Of a stretch of 64,000 bases of DNA, positions 51,087 to 63,920 are shown one piece after another. The notes beneath the pieces were generated by a model. The model had not been told where the DNA came from and did not search any database. It saw only the letters and a program-made list of their open reading frames with translations. Source of the DNA: Carex sylvatica. Its lineage: Eukaryota; Streptophyta; Magnoliopsida; Poales; Cyperaceae. The position numbers and the translations under genes are program-made. Location: positions 434,001 to 498,000 of the forward strand of contig CAXKVR010000008.1 of the NCBI GenBank assembly GCA_964058845.1. Reading direction: 5' to 3'. Each line of letters starts with the position of its first letter. The first letter of the stretch is position 1.

Positions 51087-52010
51087 GGCAGATGGGGTCA
51101 TTGCTGATTGCAATGGAATTCCAGTAAATGAGAGCAAGAACTTCTGTTTGCGGGGCTTTGATTTGACGAGCATGGCCCAATTCAGCCCATGTAAAAGATT
51201 TATTGTGAGAATTAACATGAGATCTGAACCAACAGAAACTGTAATTCCATTACCAAAATTAGCATGAACCAATCAATCCTATCGTTCCATTACTCAAATC
51301 AGCCTGATTTGATTTTCCGATCTTTTTTCCCTCTAATTTGTAACCTTATATATGTGCTAAATGAGGTCAAACTAACATTTTGCTCTAAACATACTATTTT
51401 TTTTTTCTTAATAAAGGGTAAAACTGGCATTTTATGAATTTAAATTAGTTTTATAGACCTAATAAAATGGGTAAATTTATGAGTTTTTAGAATTTAGAAG
51501 AGTAAATATGATATTATGAATTTTAAAGAGAAAAATACATAATTTACAAGTTTTTGAGGGGTATACATAATATTTTAGATAAAAATTCTATACGCCCACT
51601 CTATTTTAAAAATTATTTAGAGCTGATCCCATACTTCTCTTAAGAAATAACAAATTAAAATGATATAGATCTTCTTTTTAGTATATTGACTTCCACAACT
51701 TAAAGAAAAATATAGGAAGCACAAGGGGACAGATTACAGAAGGTTGATTCAGTATATCTCCATGAATAATTCTAACTTTTACTCCATGATATGTTGAATT
51801 TAACTTTTACTCCAACAACTACAAGGTTTAGAAAAATACCCTTTGAATAAAATACCCTTTGAATACGCATATTGGTCAGACAATAATAGTACATTAGTAG
51901 TACTCTATACGAATGGATTTATTATTTGATTGTGGGAAGGTCATTTTCCATCCCAATTCTCGAGCGATTTCAAAACCAATCACACTTTCGAAATGCAGAC
52001 CTATAATATA
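51087..52010. other. Spacer upstream of FEN1
   Basis: No gene is supported; a 64-69-codon frame on each strand at 51058-51272 shows no domain. The last 130 bp before the FEN1 start are CT-rich and probably its leader. Confidence 0.4.
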
Positions 52011-52141
52011 ATAATACATTCCGCTCTACTCTCCAGTCTCCAGTCGATCCTCGAGAGAGCGGGAAAAAAAGAGAACCGTACACTTTTCCTTCGCAATCCT
52101 CTTCCCTCCCTCGTTTGCTCGCACGCCGTCTCTCTTCTTCG

Positions 52142-55100
52142 ATGGGAATCAAGGTAGGAGCGCTCTCTCCCTCCTCGGCTAGTCTTCTCTTGCTTTTAAT
52201 ACTAGGGTTAATACTCTTTTTATACTAGGGTTTGACGAAGCTGTTGGCGGAGCGCGCGCCAAGATCAGTTGTGCAACACAAGATAGAGAACTACTCGGGC
52301 CGAGAGATTGCCGTTGATGCTAGCTTGTGCATTTACCAATTCCTTGTATGTTTTCTTTGTCTTTCTAGACTTTTATTATCTCTTTTGTGTGAAATTTTTT
52401 CCTCCAAGTACTCATTTATATCCATAATATCCTATGAAGCAATAAAGAATGGAGGTACCTGTGTTTGTTGCTGGATTGATTGGTTCTTCACTGCCCATAT
52501 AAAATTTGGAAGACCATTTTTATTGTTATTATGAGGAAATTCTGGAAATTAAATGCCCAATTTTCACTCTCAATGCCCGCACCCTTCCATAATTGTCCGA
52601 TCAATCATGCAAAACTTCAGAATTCAAATGCGTTCCAACACTTTCATGAACTAAAGTTTTTAAACATCAGAATAAAATTCCCAGGGTTGAAAAGTCAAGA
52701 AAATTATGAAAGGTAATTTTGTGTCCACAGTCCACCCATTTTAAATAAAGAAAGAGCATGGTTCCAAATGCCTTGTGTCTTTCATGCCTCACATACTTAT
52801 CTCCGTTTTCAAAGTCCAAACAGTCGAACCGAACCTCTCAACATGATATCCATATTAAAATGTGCTTGGAGACCAAATTTTATATTTTTTGAAATTTTTT
52901 TACTATTTTTTTATGTAGGTACAAAATAACTGTTTTTCACAAGATTCTGGACCATCCAAAAACAGCGATTTTGTGTCAATCTAAAAATATATATATATAT
53001 AATTTGGTCTCCAAGCACATCTTAAAATGGAGATTGTGTTAAGCGGTTCGGATCGACTGTTTGGACTTTAAAATCGGAAATTAAGGATGTGAGACACGAT
53101 TGAGGCATGAAAAACATGAGGCATTGAACCCTACTCATAAAAAAAAAAGTATTAAATTTGAGGGAATTGTTTTTACATTTTAGTTCTAACAATGCACGAC
53201 ATGAACTCGTTTTTTCTCCTAGATTGTCATAGGAAGGAGGGGTGTAGAGACCCTAACGAATGACGCTGGTGAAGTTACTAGGTGAAGAAAAAGGAGCTCC
53301 CTTGCCCATTCACTTAATTTGGCTATGACCCTCAGAAAATTTTATATGCTTTTCAATTTTTTGTGTGCTTTTCTGCAGTCATTTGGTTGGCATGTTCAAT
53401 AGGACCGTAAGATTGCTCGAAGCTGGAATTAAGCCAGTGTAATTATTTATTATAACTGCACTTCTGTTATTGGAATGTTATAATTTTTTCTTCGAGCATT
53501 TTTTTTTTTTTTTATATTTGATAGGTATGTTTTTGATGGTCGGCCACCTCTGCTGAAGAAACAAGAGCTTGCAAAAAGGCATGCACTTTTCTCATCTGAT
53601 TTGCTAAAACCCTTAATTCTTTTTTTGGTATATTGTTTTTCTGCAATTGGAGATTTGGTCCCATTGATTTGCTTTGTAGATTCTCAAAGAGAGAAGATGC
53701 TGAAAAGGATTTGTCTACTGCAATGGAGGTAATTTTCTTACAATCCTTACTGTTCTCACTGTTTTAGCTTCTTTGTGTTATTGGTTTAATTAGTGCTTCC
53801 TCCATTTTATCTTTTGGTGCTAGACTGTACAATTGCAAGTAAATCAAGGTAAAAGCTTAATATTAACTAGGTTCACTACCATAATGTGAGAGTTTCTTTT
53901 GAGATTTGTACTTCTAATGGAATTTTGAGTTAACAGGCTGGTGATCAAGAGGCAATTGAAAAGTTCAGCAAAAGAACTGTCAAGGTGTTTTCTTTTCTCC
54001 GTCTTTCTTCTCCTTAAGAATGATATCCTTTTTTTTTTTTGTAGACTGAGGTGGTATTCTTTAACTTTCTATTTCACTTTCAGGTTACAACAAAGCAGAA
54101 TGAAGATTGCAAAAGGCTCTTAAAATTAATGGGCATCCCCGTAATTCAGGTTATAGTAGAAACTTGCAGTCAGTTCTTTTGCCATTTATCAATTTATCTT
54201 ACTAAAAATTCTGTAGAGTTGCCAGTGCTAGAGGCAACCTTTATTTCTTGGCAGCTTCATCTACTTATTCATAAATTTTTATATTCCTTTGAATCATTTT
54301 CAGGCACCATGTGAAGCCGAAGCACAATGTGCAGCACTTTGCACAAGTGGGAAGGCAAATTTTTTGAGATGCATTATTTTACTGATGTGTTCATTTCTTT
54401 TGTTGTTACAATAAACTCCAGTGGTTTATAATTTGTTTTTCTCGTATCAAACTTATATTCAAAACCTCAGAAGATCACACTATTGCAAAACTGAAAAGTA
54501 CCTGAGAAACCAGTAGAAAGTGTCTGATGTGGCCCTGAACAAACTTTCCATTATTGTTTCTTTCCATCCTCTCTACGTACTAGTAATAAAGGAGCCTTTT
54601 TAGGTATTTCAATGAAGTTTAGGTGGGCTGGAGTAGGTGGCATTTCCTATACAATACAAGACATTTCTTTATTTTCTGGAATCTCACATGATATTATGAG
54701 GTTTTGTACGGGCATTGTGGGGTACATTAAAATTGATTATTTTTTTATTATTATTATCTACAGGTATATGCTGTCGCCTCAGAAGACATGGATTCTCTGA
54801 CTTTTGGAGCTCCTAGGTTCCTTCGACATTTAATGGATCCAACCTTTAAAAAGATTCCAATTGCAGAATATGAAACTTCTAAGGCATTTTTTCTACTCTA
54901 TTGAGAAGCGTACTTTAAAATGTTAGAAGTTAATTAAATAAATAGATGGTTCTAAAGTATATCCCAGTTACTGTTTTGGTTACTGAGGCTTCAAAATTCC
55001 TTTTTGGGCTGTGAATTTTGTCTGATTTACACCGTGTTGGTCCTTCCCTCTTTTTTCACAAAGGAAGACCAATCAATTCTAATTTGTGGTAATGTTAGAT

Positions 55101-56662
55101 CAGTCATTTTTTCATTGAACCGCTTCCCACCAGATAAATAATTCCATATTACTTTAAATAATATGTCCATTTATAAAATTGAAATTTAAAGGGACAAAAT
55201 GGAAAATAAGTAAGAATTGTATTGCAGACCATGTTGTGGTTTCTTGTTAGGGATTGATTTTTTGTAGATTACTCTTTAGGTTTTGGAGGAGCTCCAACTT
55301 ACCATGGATCAGTTCATTGATTTATGTATTCTAAGTGGATGTGACTACTGTAGTAGCATCAGAGGTACATTTTTTACTTTATTATATAGCTCTCGGCATG
55401 TTAGTATATTTCATACATTTTCTACTTATTGCTGGGTCATTGTTTTTTCCTTGTTCTCTGATGTTTTGTTTTTACAATTTGTTTATACTGCTATTATTTA
55501 ATTTTATGTGGAATTTTCTTTGTAGGTATTGGGGGACAGAGGGCACTTAAGCTTATTAGGCAGCATGGTTTAATTGAACATGTTCTTGAAAACATGAATC
55601 GAGAGAGGTTTCTCTGAGACGTGTTATTTCATACAATCCAAATAGCACAAATAAATAGTAATTTTGGATTAACTTTAATAACTCATTATTATTATATGAT
55701 TACAGGTATAAGGTGCCTGAGGATTGGCCTTACCAAGAGGTTCGTAGATTGTTCAAAGAGCCGATGGTCTCCTCCGAAGTACCTGACCTGAGCTGGACAT
55801 CCCCAGATGATGAGGTCTAATTAGTGCATAAATAATAAAATTGTTTCATGGTTATGCTAATTGGATTACTCAATAAACCTAACAATATATAGGCTTTGCT
55901 GGAATTTTTGGTGCATGAAAATAATTTCAATCATGACCGCGTTCTAAAGGTTCTAGTTCTCTTGAAACTATTTACTTGGGGTTATAATCATATGATTTGC
56001 TGCTTCTTCTTTTTCTGATTCTTGTGTTTATTATTTTTGTTCCTAGGGAATAGGAAAGATTGAAGCTACCTTAAAGAAGTATACTCCAACCCTGTAAGCT
56101 CTCAAAAGAAATAAGTAAATAAATGTAAAACTCAGAACTATTTTGTGAAATGGTGGGTAACTGCTGCTTTGAATCTGCTCAGACCTGCAGCTTCTTTCAA
56201 TCCTATTTCGCCATCTCAAGCTTTTCAACCAAAGGTTAGTATATATTCTCTCTCCACCTTTTTTATAAAATCTTTGCAGAGGCTGCCAAGGTCAAATTTT
56301 AATCAAAACCAAAGTATAATACATATTACAAGCTAAAGAGAGAAACCTAAAGACAAAACACATAAGACAAAGACAGTAAATGAATCTCCTAACTATATTT
56401 TTAAAAACATAGCTGCATGTGTGATAATTTTATATAACAAAACTGCAGCAGGGACTCTTTCTCTGTAACCCTCCTAAACAACCTGCATATATTAGGAAAC
56501 AAACCATATGTTGATAGCATTTTCATGATATTTGACTGGCAGGTGTCCAGACTTAAAACAGTCACACCAGCAGTATTCTCATCTCGATTTAGTACTATGA
56601 GTCTCATGGCAAATGCGGGTGTTGTGAGGACCATATGGCCGAGAAATTTCGGTTGCTCCTGA
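52142..56662 (+). CDS. Flap endonuclease 1-like nuclease (FEN1b type)
   Basis: Structure-specific nuclease that removes 5' flaps in DNA replication and repair. Exons: 52142-52153, 52229-52345, 53223-53281, 53379-53438, 53525-53578, 53680-53728, 53937-53984, 54084-54149, 54304-54354, 54764-54883, 55280-55364, 55526-55607, 55706-55814, 55893-55949, 56047-56093, 56180-56231 and 56543-56662, giving 395 residues. The start is the invariant MGIKGLTKLL. All metal ligands of the family are present: D34 (VDAS), D87 (VFDG), E159 and E161 (EAEAQ), D180 and D182 (EDMDSL), D234 (GCDYC). Introns 5, 9 and 10 have GC donors; the rest are GT. The C-terminus lacks the usual QxxLxxFF PCNA-binding box. This and the divergent tail fit the second plant FEN1 (rice FEN1b, from memory) better than FEN1a. 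Exons 15-17 are the least certain. Confidence 0.92.
52754..53135. mobile_element. MULE-type MITE (core I) in FEN1 intron 2
   Basis: Fold-back element of 382 bp with ends GAGCATGGTTCCAAATGCC and GAGTAGGGTTCAATGCC, and flanks ATAAAGAAA and ATAAAAAAA (8 of 9). The interior has the shared core GTGCTTGGAGACCAAATTTTAT and an inverted AAGTCCAAACAGTCGA arm. It lies within the transcribed region but clear of the splice sites. Confidence 0.85.
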
Positions 56663-58300
56663 ACTCCCTTGAGGAGTTGATGTATGCTCTAACATTTGGT
56701 TTTGTACTAAATGCAAGCTTTATAGTGTTGTCTTTCCTTTCTTTTATGTTTTGAGTTCAGGTACAGTATCAGACTGCCAACATTTGAAATCCTCTTACTG
56801 CATTGAACTTCTTTTTTTTTTTATATATTTTCCTGTTAAGAAAGATTGCCCTTGGTTTTGTAGATAATAGGCTGAAAACAATGCCGTTGGTAATTTGTAG
56901 TGTACCAACTGTGTTTGTGAGTTTATTGGAATCTCTAATTTTGCAAGAGTGTTTGTGAGTTTATTGGAATTATCTACAAAACAGTAAATCTCTAATTTTG
57001 CATGAGTCTTTCTCTGTGGACAGTTGGTACACTACAAACACTCACAAACACTTTTGGACAGTAAATGAATCTCCTAACTATATTTTTAAAAACATAGCTG
57101 CATGTGTGATAATTTTATATAACAAAACTGCAGCAGGGACTCTTTCTCTTAAACAAACAAAAAACTAAAGAAGAAACACCTTTTGGACTAGAATTGATAA
57201 ATGATTGGCATGGATTTACTTTCATAAAAGGTTTTTAGGGTTACATTACATTTTAACAGATACCATAACAGCAAGCTCACTCTTATTCCGTCCTTAACAA
57301 TTGGGTGGAACAAAACCTCAAGATATCAATTGAAACCTTCCCTTATCCTTCCAAATATGCGCATGCCGATTCCACAAAGTTCTCCAAACAAAGTTCGTTT
57401 GACGCATTTTCCTCAGTTAGCCCCAAAATTACAAATTATTCCGAAACAGACTTCATCTTTCTTGTTTGTTGTTTGTTGTTTGTTGTTTGTGTATATGTAT
57501 AACATGCACGACCCGTGGAAACTACTGCGGAAATCAATCTGCTGTATATAATTGTACCAGTAATTCCAACAAAATTAGCGAGCTCCCCTACAATCACTGG
57601 TACAATTATATTGTAACATTAGTTTTAGGGCACCCAAAGTTAATGCTTTATAAATGAAGTTCATGGATAATTCATAAGTCAGTTAATGCACATATGCTAA
57701 CGCTTATTGTACCAGTGATTACAACAAATCAAACAACAATGACGCATAGAACTTAGCTACTTCCCTTTATTTTCCTTCATTTTCTAGCACATACGACCCT
57801 ACTTCATGGCCCCACGAGAGAAATCTGCTGCGTCAGGATAAAGTGTTTGTGAGTTTATTGGAATCTCTAATTTTGCAAGATGTGGATCAGTCCGTGCATA
57901 TATTTTCCAAGTCTAATTAAACCATCGATCTAAATCGATCAACATTATATTCTATATAAATACGTACTTGGAGACCAGATTTTATATCTTTTAGAATTTA
58001 CTTGTTAATTTTAAACGGACATTTTACTATCTTGATTTTAAAACGTGATAAAATTATGCCCAACTATTAAGAGCATCTATTTGTCTGAATACATGTATTC
58101 GGACAACTGGTTTTTTTCTTTCAAGTCCGGAAAGAGCAACTTGAAATGATGCGTTTGAGATGAACAAGTAACATATTTTCAGCCATCCAAATGTACGAAT
58201 TTCATCCAAACTACTGAATATATGCGTTCAATTTACGTATTGTCTTGTTAATTTTTTAAATCTGAACTAGTCGTACTATTAATTAAAAAATAAGAGAGAA
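56663..58300. repeat. Rearranged repeats between FEN1 and RPL18
   Basis: 57057-57149 is an identical 93-bp copy of FEN1 intron-16 sequence (56372-56464). GTGTTTGTGAGTTTATTGGA occurs at about 56908, 56950 and 57844. TAGTGTACCAACTG at about 56898 has an inverted partner at about 57023. 57886-58010 carries a partial core-I MITE (TACTTGGAGACCAGATTTTA). No gene recognised. Confidence 0.75.
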
Positions 58301-58475
58301 GAAAAAAAAAAAATCTTCTGCCACTGCCAGTGACTTCACACACGGTAACGATTACCGGTTCCCGCCTCAGGAAATCTGGTTGCTTTAGGATAAGGCGTTT
58401 ATTTGCCTTCCTGGTTAAAGAAACCGGATCAAGTGAGAGCCGAGCAAAGAAAAGAATAGAAAAGGAAAGGAAAAG

Positions 58476-60314
58476 ATGTTACCAGCATCTCCGGCTGCTT
58501 TACCAACTAGCAATGCCATTAGTGCTGCTCCGAGATGGTTCTCTCCTCCAATGGCAGGTCACTCGCTCTTCCCTCTCGGTCCTCGCCTCAACATGACCTC
58601 GCGAACTTTTAGGAGCTCTTTCGTGGTAGAGGCGAAAAAGGCAACCAGGAGAGAGAATCAAACCTGGCGCCATACGCGCATCCGTAAGAAGGTCTGCATA
58701 GCTACTAAACCCTTGGACCTGATAAGTCTGAATCTTTTTTTCCCGCGTCGTTTATTTTCTTTCTTCGCCATGCCCGGTATCTGTTTGATACATTCTCTAA
58801 GAGACTTTGTTGTTATAAAAATACTAAGTAATTAAGGAACTTAGAAGAGCATTTAAAGCTTTGACATTGAGATTTTAGTTCACGACCTCTATAAGTAGAA
58901 TGTGCAATCAAATAATTGGGTAAAGCTAGACATTCAACCTGACTCAGCCACCTATGACAGTGCCAAAAGTCCCCTCAAAATGCTCACAAGTAGTAATCCT
59001 GCATAAGTTCAAATTAGTGTGAATCACGTGGACATTTGTTCTGTGAAAGTGCAGATCTACAAATTATTCTCCTCCGGTATCTGTGGCGGAGTGGGGTTGG
59101 GGGGAGGGGGTGTATGAGGTCCCTATTGGTCAGGTATGGACTGTTAGACTGGTAGGGTTATGCTGGAGACAGAGAGTTGTTACTATCTCCTGCTTTTTTG
59201 GATTTATGGTCTGTCGCGGGGTATGTAAGGAATGTAGAGGATTTACAAGGAGTGTAGAGGATTTTACAGTAGCTTGTTTAATCTGTGTATTCCTTTTGGT
59301 TTTGTGTCTATTTATATGAACTTTGATTATCAGTTTCATAGAGCTTTTGCCCTGGGTACTGGCTTCCACTGTTTTAAAAAAAAAAAATAACATAGAAAGA
59401 GATAAAGATCGCCTGTTGTGATATCCATACAAAATTACAAATAAATACCAATTCAAAAAGGTACTTTTCTTTATCATAGCACACATTATTTATTGCATCC
59501 TTCATTGCACTCTTGATATCTAGGTTGAAGGTACACCAGAGAGACCAAGACTAAGTGTGTTCCGTTCAAACAAGCATTTACACGTGCAAGTCATAGATGA
59601 CTCAAAGATGCACACCTTGGCTACAGCTTCAACCATGCAAAAGACTGTCTCTCAGGAAGTTCCGTTCTCTTCTGGGCCCACCATGGTAAATTATAATGTT
59701 CCAATTGATTATTTAATTATATTGAGAACATGTACAGGTAGCAAAGCAGATGTAAATATCAGTCGCAGTTTTTCATACACGCAAACCAAAGATTAAGATG
59801 TTGATCACATTTGCAAAACCCAAACTAATTAAAGAAAAAATAGAACAAACTACCCTCACTTTACCATGAAGTCATTAACTCAATAATTGCTTAATCACCT
59901 GTTTTGGTCAACTTACTGAGCGTCATCTAGACCTTTTTGTATTATTTTAAGTTTGTGGGGGTTTAGGGGGCATATAAAAAGACTGGAGAAAGCATTCCTG
60001 ATGTTGGGCCAAAATTGTCAATACTTAACACAATTTGCTAATCCTTGCCACTAACATAGAGGTGTAGTTGCACATATGAGGAATGTCGCATGCTATTGGC
60101 TGTATTAACATTGAGGTGTAGTGAAAAATGCATTCATAACTCATGCAATTTTGCTAAATAATAGGAGGTGGCAAAGAAGATTGGTGAAACCATAGCCAAG
60201 GCTTGCTTGGAAAAAGGAATTACAAAAGTAGTTTTTGACAGAGGTGGTTTTTATTACCATGGTCGCATCCAAGCCATAGCAGATGCAGCACGTGAAAATG
60301 GACTTGATTTCTGA
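58476..60314 (+). CDS. RPL18: Plastid 50S ribosomal protein L18 (uL18c), nuclear-encoded
   Basis: Binds 5S rRNA in the central protuberance of the chloroplast ribosome. Exons 58476-58691, 59524-59685 and 60165-60314 (GT-AG introns) join to 175 residues. About residues 1-51 are rich in Ser, Ala and Pro with few acidic residues, as in a plastid transit peptide ending near VVEA. The uL18 domain follows: [27 protein letters not shown], then [22 protein letters not shown] and the ending [17 protein letters not shown], which is the typical family C-terminus. The start codon at 58476 is the only in-frame ATG giving a transit peptide. It is transcribed toward the AGPase gene; the two stop codons are about 680 bp apart. 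Confidence 0.94.
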
Positions 60315-60997
60315 AATGTGTAGAACTTACAAGAAATGCACCCTTTTTTTCTCTTACATTGTCAGTTAATTCGAATCATGCGAATCAGTTTCAATGGGTC
60401 ATTTTTTTTGTAGCATGACATTTTGGTTTGAAATCAGATAATTTCAAGTGTAGCATGGTTATTGGTTCCATTTTTATTGTAAAATAGTTGCTTTCATGGA
60501 CAGTGAAATGAGCTTTTGCAGTGAAGACTGTGAGAGGCAAGATTTGGGAAATGTCCAAGAGAGAAAAATCAGGCAGGGACAAATACTGCTATGATATTAT
60601 GACCTTTTATCAATTAATGTCCACTTAAACAATGCTAGCCAGTTTCATTTCTTGAAAAAGGAATACATTGATTCCAGCAATGTTAGAATAAAAATTATAT
60701 ATATTCAGATGCACATGTCATGTACATATATACACATACAAGACACAATATCTGATCTTGCATTGAACTTGCTAACAAAAATACCTCAGACATTTAATAA
60801 TCTTAGCCGCAGCAAAAAAGAATTCTCTGGACTTGTTTGGCATTTATTTATTTGCCATACCAAGCTTCCAGAATTATTAATTTACCTCCATATTTTAGAA
60901 ATAAGGAAACTAGCCTAATAGTATTACACCTTGTTAAAGCTGCATGTATGATTAGTAGAGAGAATTATCTAGGTCAAGTCATGAATTGCTTGATCTT
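60315..60997. other. Convergent 3' intergenic region
   Basis: 3' flanks of RPL18 (+) and the AGPase large-subunit gene (-). No further gene or repeat recognised. Confidence 0.6.
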
Positions 60998-63920
60998 CTA
61001 GATCATGGTGCCATCTGGAATCATAGAGTTTTTATACACTACAGTGATGCCAGAGCGTATGTAGAAGCCCAGTTTGGGTCTATCAGCTTCTTGCACATTC
61101 TGCATTGAAAATCAATAAAAAAAAATGAAATAAATATTGGTAAATTCGATATGTAAATAATATATTATTAGATCAATAGTACCTTTTTTTTCTTTCCTTT
61201 GTTTGAATTCAGTTATAGCATAAAGCATTAAAGAAGATTCATTTAGTATCAGCTTGAAGCTGTGAGCAGGTAGGTCCTGGTACTGATACTGGGCTATATC
61301 TTAAAATCCTATCTTTTGCTTTCTTTCAGGTTCTGAGCACTTTCTAGTATCTAGTTGTGGTTATTACGCTTACACTAGAAAGCCATTATACCATTGGTAT
61401 TGACATACATGTACTGATAGGTGCAGAACCTGAACATGACCTGAGAAAACCCAGATTTGAAGGCAAACTACCTAAAACATGACTTAACCTGTACCAGGAG
61501 GATCCAAAATCTGAAAAATGATCCAAACCCAAGACGACACAAGCGCTGCCCAATCCCAATTTGAGACAATTAGATAACTTGACTAAAAACAACCTAGATC
61601 TGATACTTCAAAATCATCTGAGGCTGGACACCCTACAATCTGTCCCGAAATCCAAAAAGAATAAGAAACTGGACTATCCAAAACCCAACCTGACTTAACC
61701 TGTGATGACCCAAGATCAGACAATGATCCGAAGTCAAAATAATCCGAACCCAACCTGTCCAATTGTCACACCTCTATGGACTGGTACTCTGGAACCGTAT
61801 AAAACTCTAATAGAAACCCCATGACTTACATCTGTGTTCATGAGGACCACATTCCTACCGATCCTTGCATTTTTGTCGATTATGCAATTCCTGTAAGAAA
61901 AACACAGGACAGATAGATTAATATAGTTCTCCTTCTGTTTGCCGTAGAAGTAAATTTCAAATCGTTGGTACCTGATCTTGCTGTTTTCTCCAATACCAAC
62001 AGGTACCTGCCCCATATTTAGCAAATCGGCTCTCTCCTCCTCAGTCTGGTAAAAATCTGCCCCCAACATCATTGTATCCTACAATTAAGCATGCACATGT
62101 ATGAAATTTGCAATTAATATAGTTCCTTTTTCGGAACATGCGAAATGAGAAATATCCCACGAGGATTTCTGTGCCATTAGTTGCCACAAACCAGTACAAC
62201 AACAACAACAACCACCAAGCCTTTAGTCCCAAACAAGTTGCCACGAATCAGTACAGACATGAAATTGAACCAATGATCTCGACTTTCATTATAAGCAATG
62301 CATGCATGCATTTTTTTAATCTTTGGTTCATTTTGATCAAAAGGTTTAAAGAACTGATCAATTCCAATAGAGAAATTTACTCATTTACTGTTTTCATGTT
62401 TGGGTCTCTTGATATTTTACAAAATGAACTCCGAAATTTACAATTATTTATTCACATGCATCAATTGTGGCAGAGCACTTAAATTTACTGTTTTCATGTT
62501 TGGATTAGTCATTTGTGCTTTGGATTTTGAAATCTTAATGTACAAGAGAGATTGGGGCAACTTGTTGAGCGGTAGGTCGTATTCTCTGAGAAACTGGGTC
62601 AAGAAGGATTAGGGTGATAATTTCCACCTTTTTTAGAGTTTGAGAATTGTTTCCTATGTTTTTGTAACAGTACACTAGCATTTTCAGGTTTTTACCAGGT
62701 CATATGTGATTGTAATCTTACCTTAAGTTCCACACCAGATTCAAGTCGAGCACGAATACCAACAATTGAATGCTCAACACTGCATGCAGACAAGAAGCTC
62801 CCGTCTGAAATTATTGAATCAACCACCTATGTAATGAAGCAACAAAAATAAAAAATAAAAACAGCATCTTGGAGATATTTGAGAGTATACAGTTCTTTTA
62901 GAAAAAAAAAAGATATAATCCAAAATATGACAAATGTCTTTCCTATGCTGTCATCCTAACTTTTTCAACTGAATTGACCAAGTGCCCTGCCCTTTGACAA
63001 TGAGAAAGGAGGTCTTTTCAGTAAATGGTAGTACGTGTATGTTATAACTTTTGGTAGAAAGCGAAGAGTTGTCTCACTTTTTTGCAAGGGATCACAAGAC
63101 ATGTCCGCCTTTTTTTTAATATGAGACTTCATTTAGCAAGGTGTATACTTTGAGATTTTAGAAGGATATAATTGCAAGTAATCCTAAGTGATCACTAAAT
63201 ATTACCCTGCAATTTTCAATCCTTGTTGGAGGTAAGAAGCGAGGCAAGGTGAAGATAGGCTTTGATGGATCATAGAAGCAAAAATTGGGAGCCTACAAGA
63301 AAGATAAATGTTGCAATATCGTTAGATCAATTAAAAGTTTACTACATAACATGCAGGAGAGATGAAGGGAATGCTGGGGAGAGAAGATAAAATTGAGAGG
63401 TTTCCGGTATTGAACTCGTACAGGTTACAATGAGTTATACCTGATCAGTGAGAGACAGATTTGCATCAAAGAATGACTTGATGGTACCAATATCCTCCCA
63501 GTAGTCTTTGAACAAATAAGCCTGTAGATGGGAAAGATGTGAAAACCAGTACTTGATGGTACCAATATCCTCCTTATATTCTGCGTTCTTACTAGTAGTA
63601 CATTGACTTGACCATCAGAAGCAGTGGATAAATTGGTTTCAGTTATTGTTGTTTTCTAGTAGTATCCTATTATAATTCGAACCTAAAATGAATTAATCTT
63701 GGCCTCTACAAGTTGTTAACATACCCACTTGTGTGGTAAGGTTAACTTCACCACAATTGGTAAGAAGTAATCCAAATTAGCATCAATTTAATCAACTTTC
63801 CAGCAGATGGTTTGTAAATTTACTCTATTTTTTTAAACTGCAAGTACCTGAACTTTGTATTCTCTGGCAGCTGTGGGAATAACTTCAGATCCAAAATCAT
63901 TTGCCAATGGACATTCAAAT
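60998..63920 (-). CDS. ADP-glucose pyrophosphorylase large subunit, 3' part
   Basis: Large (regulatory) subunit of the plastid enzyme making ADP-glucose for starch. The gene enters from beyond the right edge. Minus-strand exons seen: 63848-63920, 63441-63521, 63206-63292, 62722-62826, 61972-62078, 61830-61890 and 60998-61099, all with GT and AG at the joins. They encode, in order, [52 protein letters not shown] with [56 protein letters not shown], and [19 protein letters not shown], ending PDGTMI and stop. This is the left-handed beta-helix region and C-terminus of the family. RSGITVV and [11 protein letters not shown] favour the large subunit. The N-terminal half, including the catalytic core, is outside the window. 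No lesions seen. Confidence 0.93.

Noticed and set aside
59130..59486. 118-codon minus-strand frame
   Set aside because: Lies wholly within intron 1 of RPL18, no domain.
62041..62612. Short frames on both strands
   Set aside because: Within an AGPase intron; no domain and no splice evidence.
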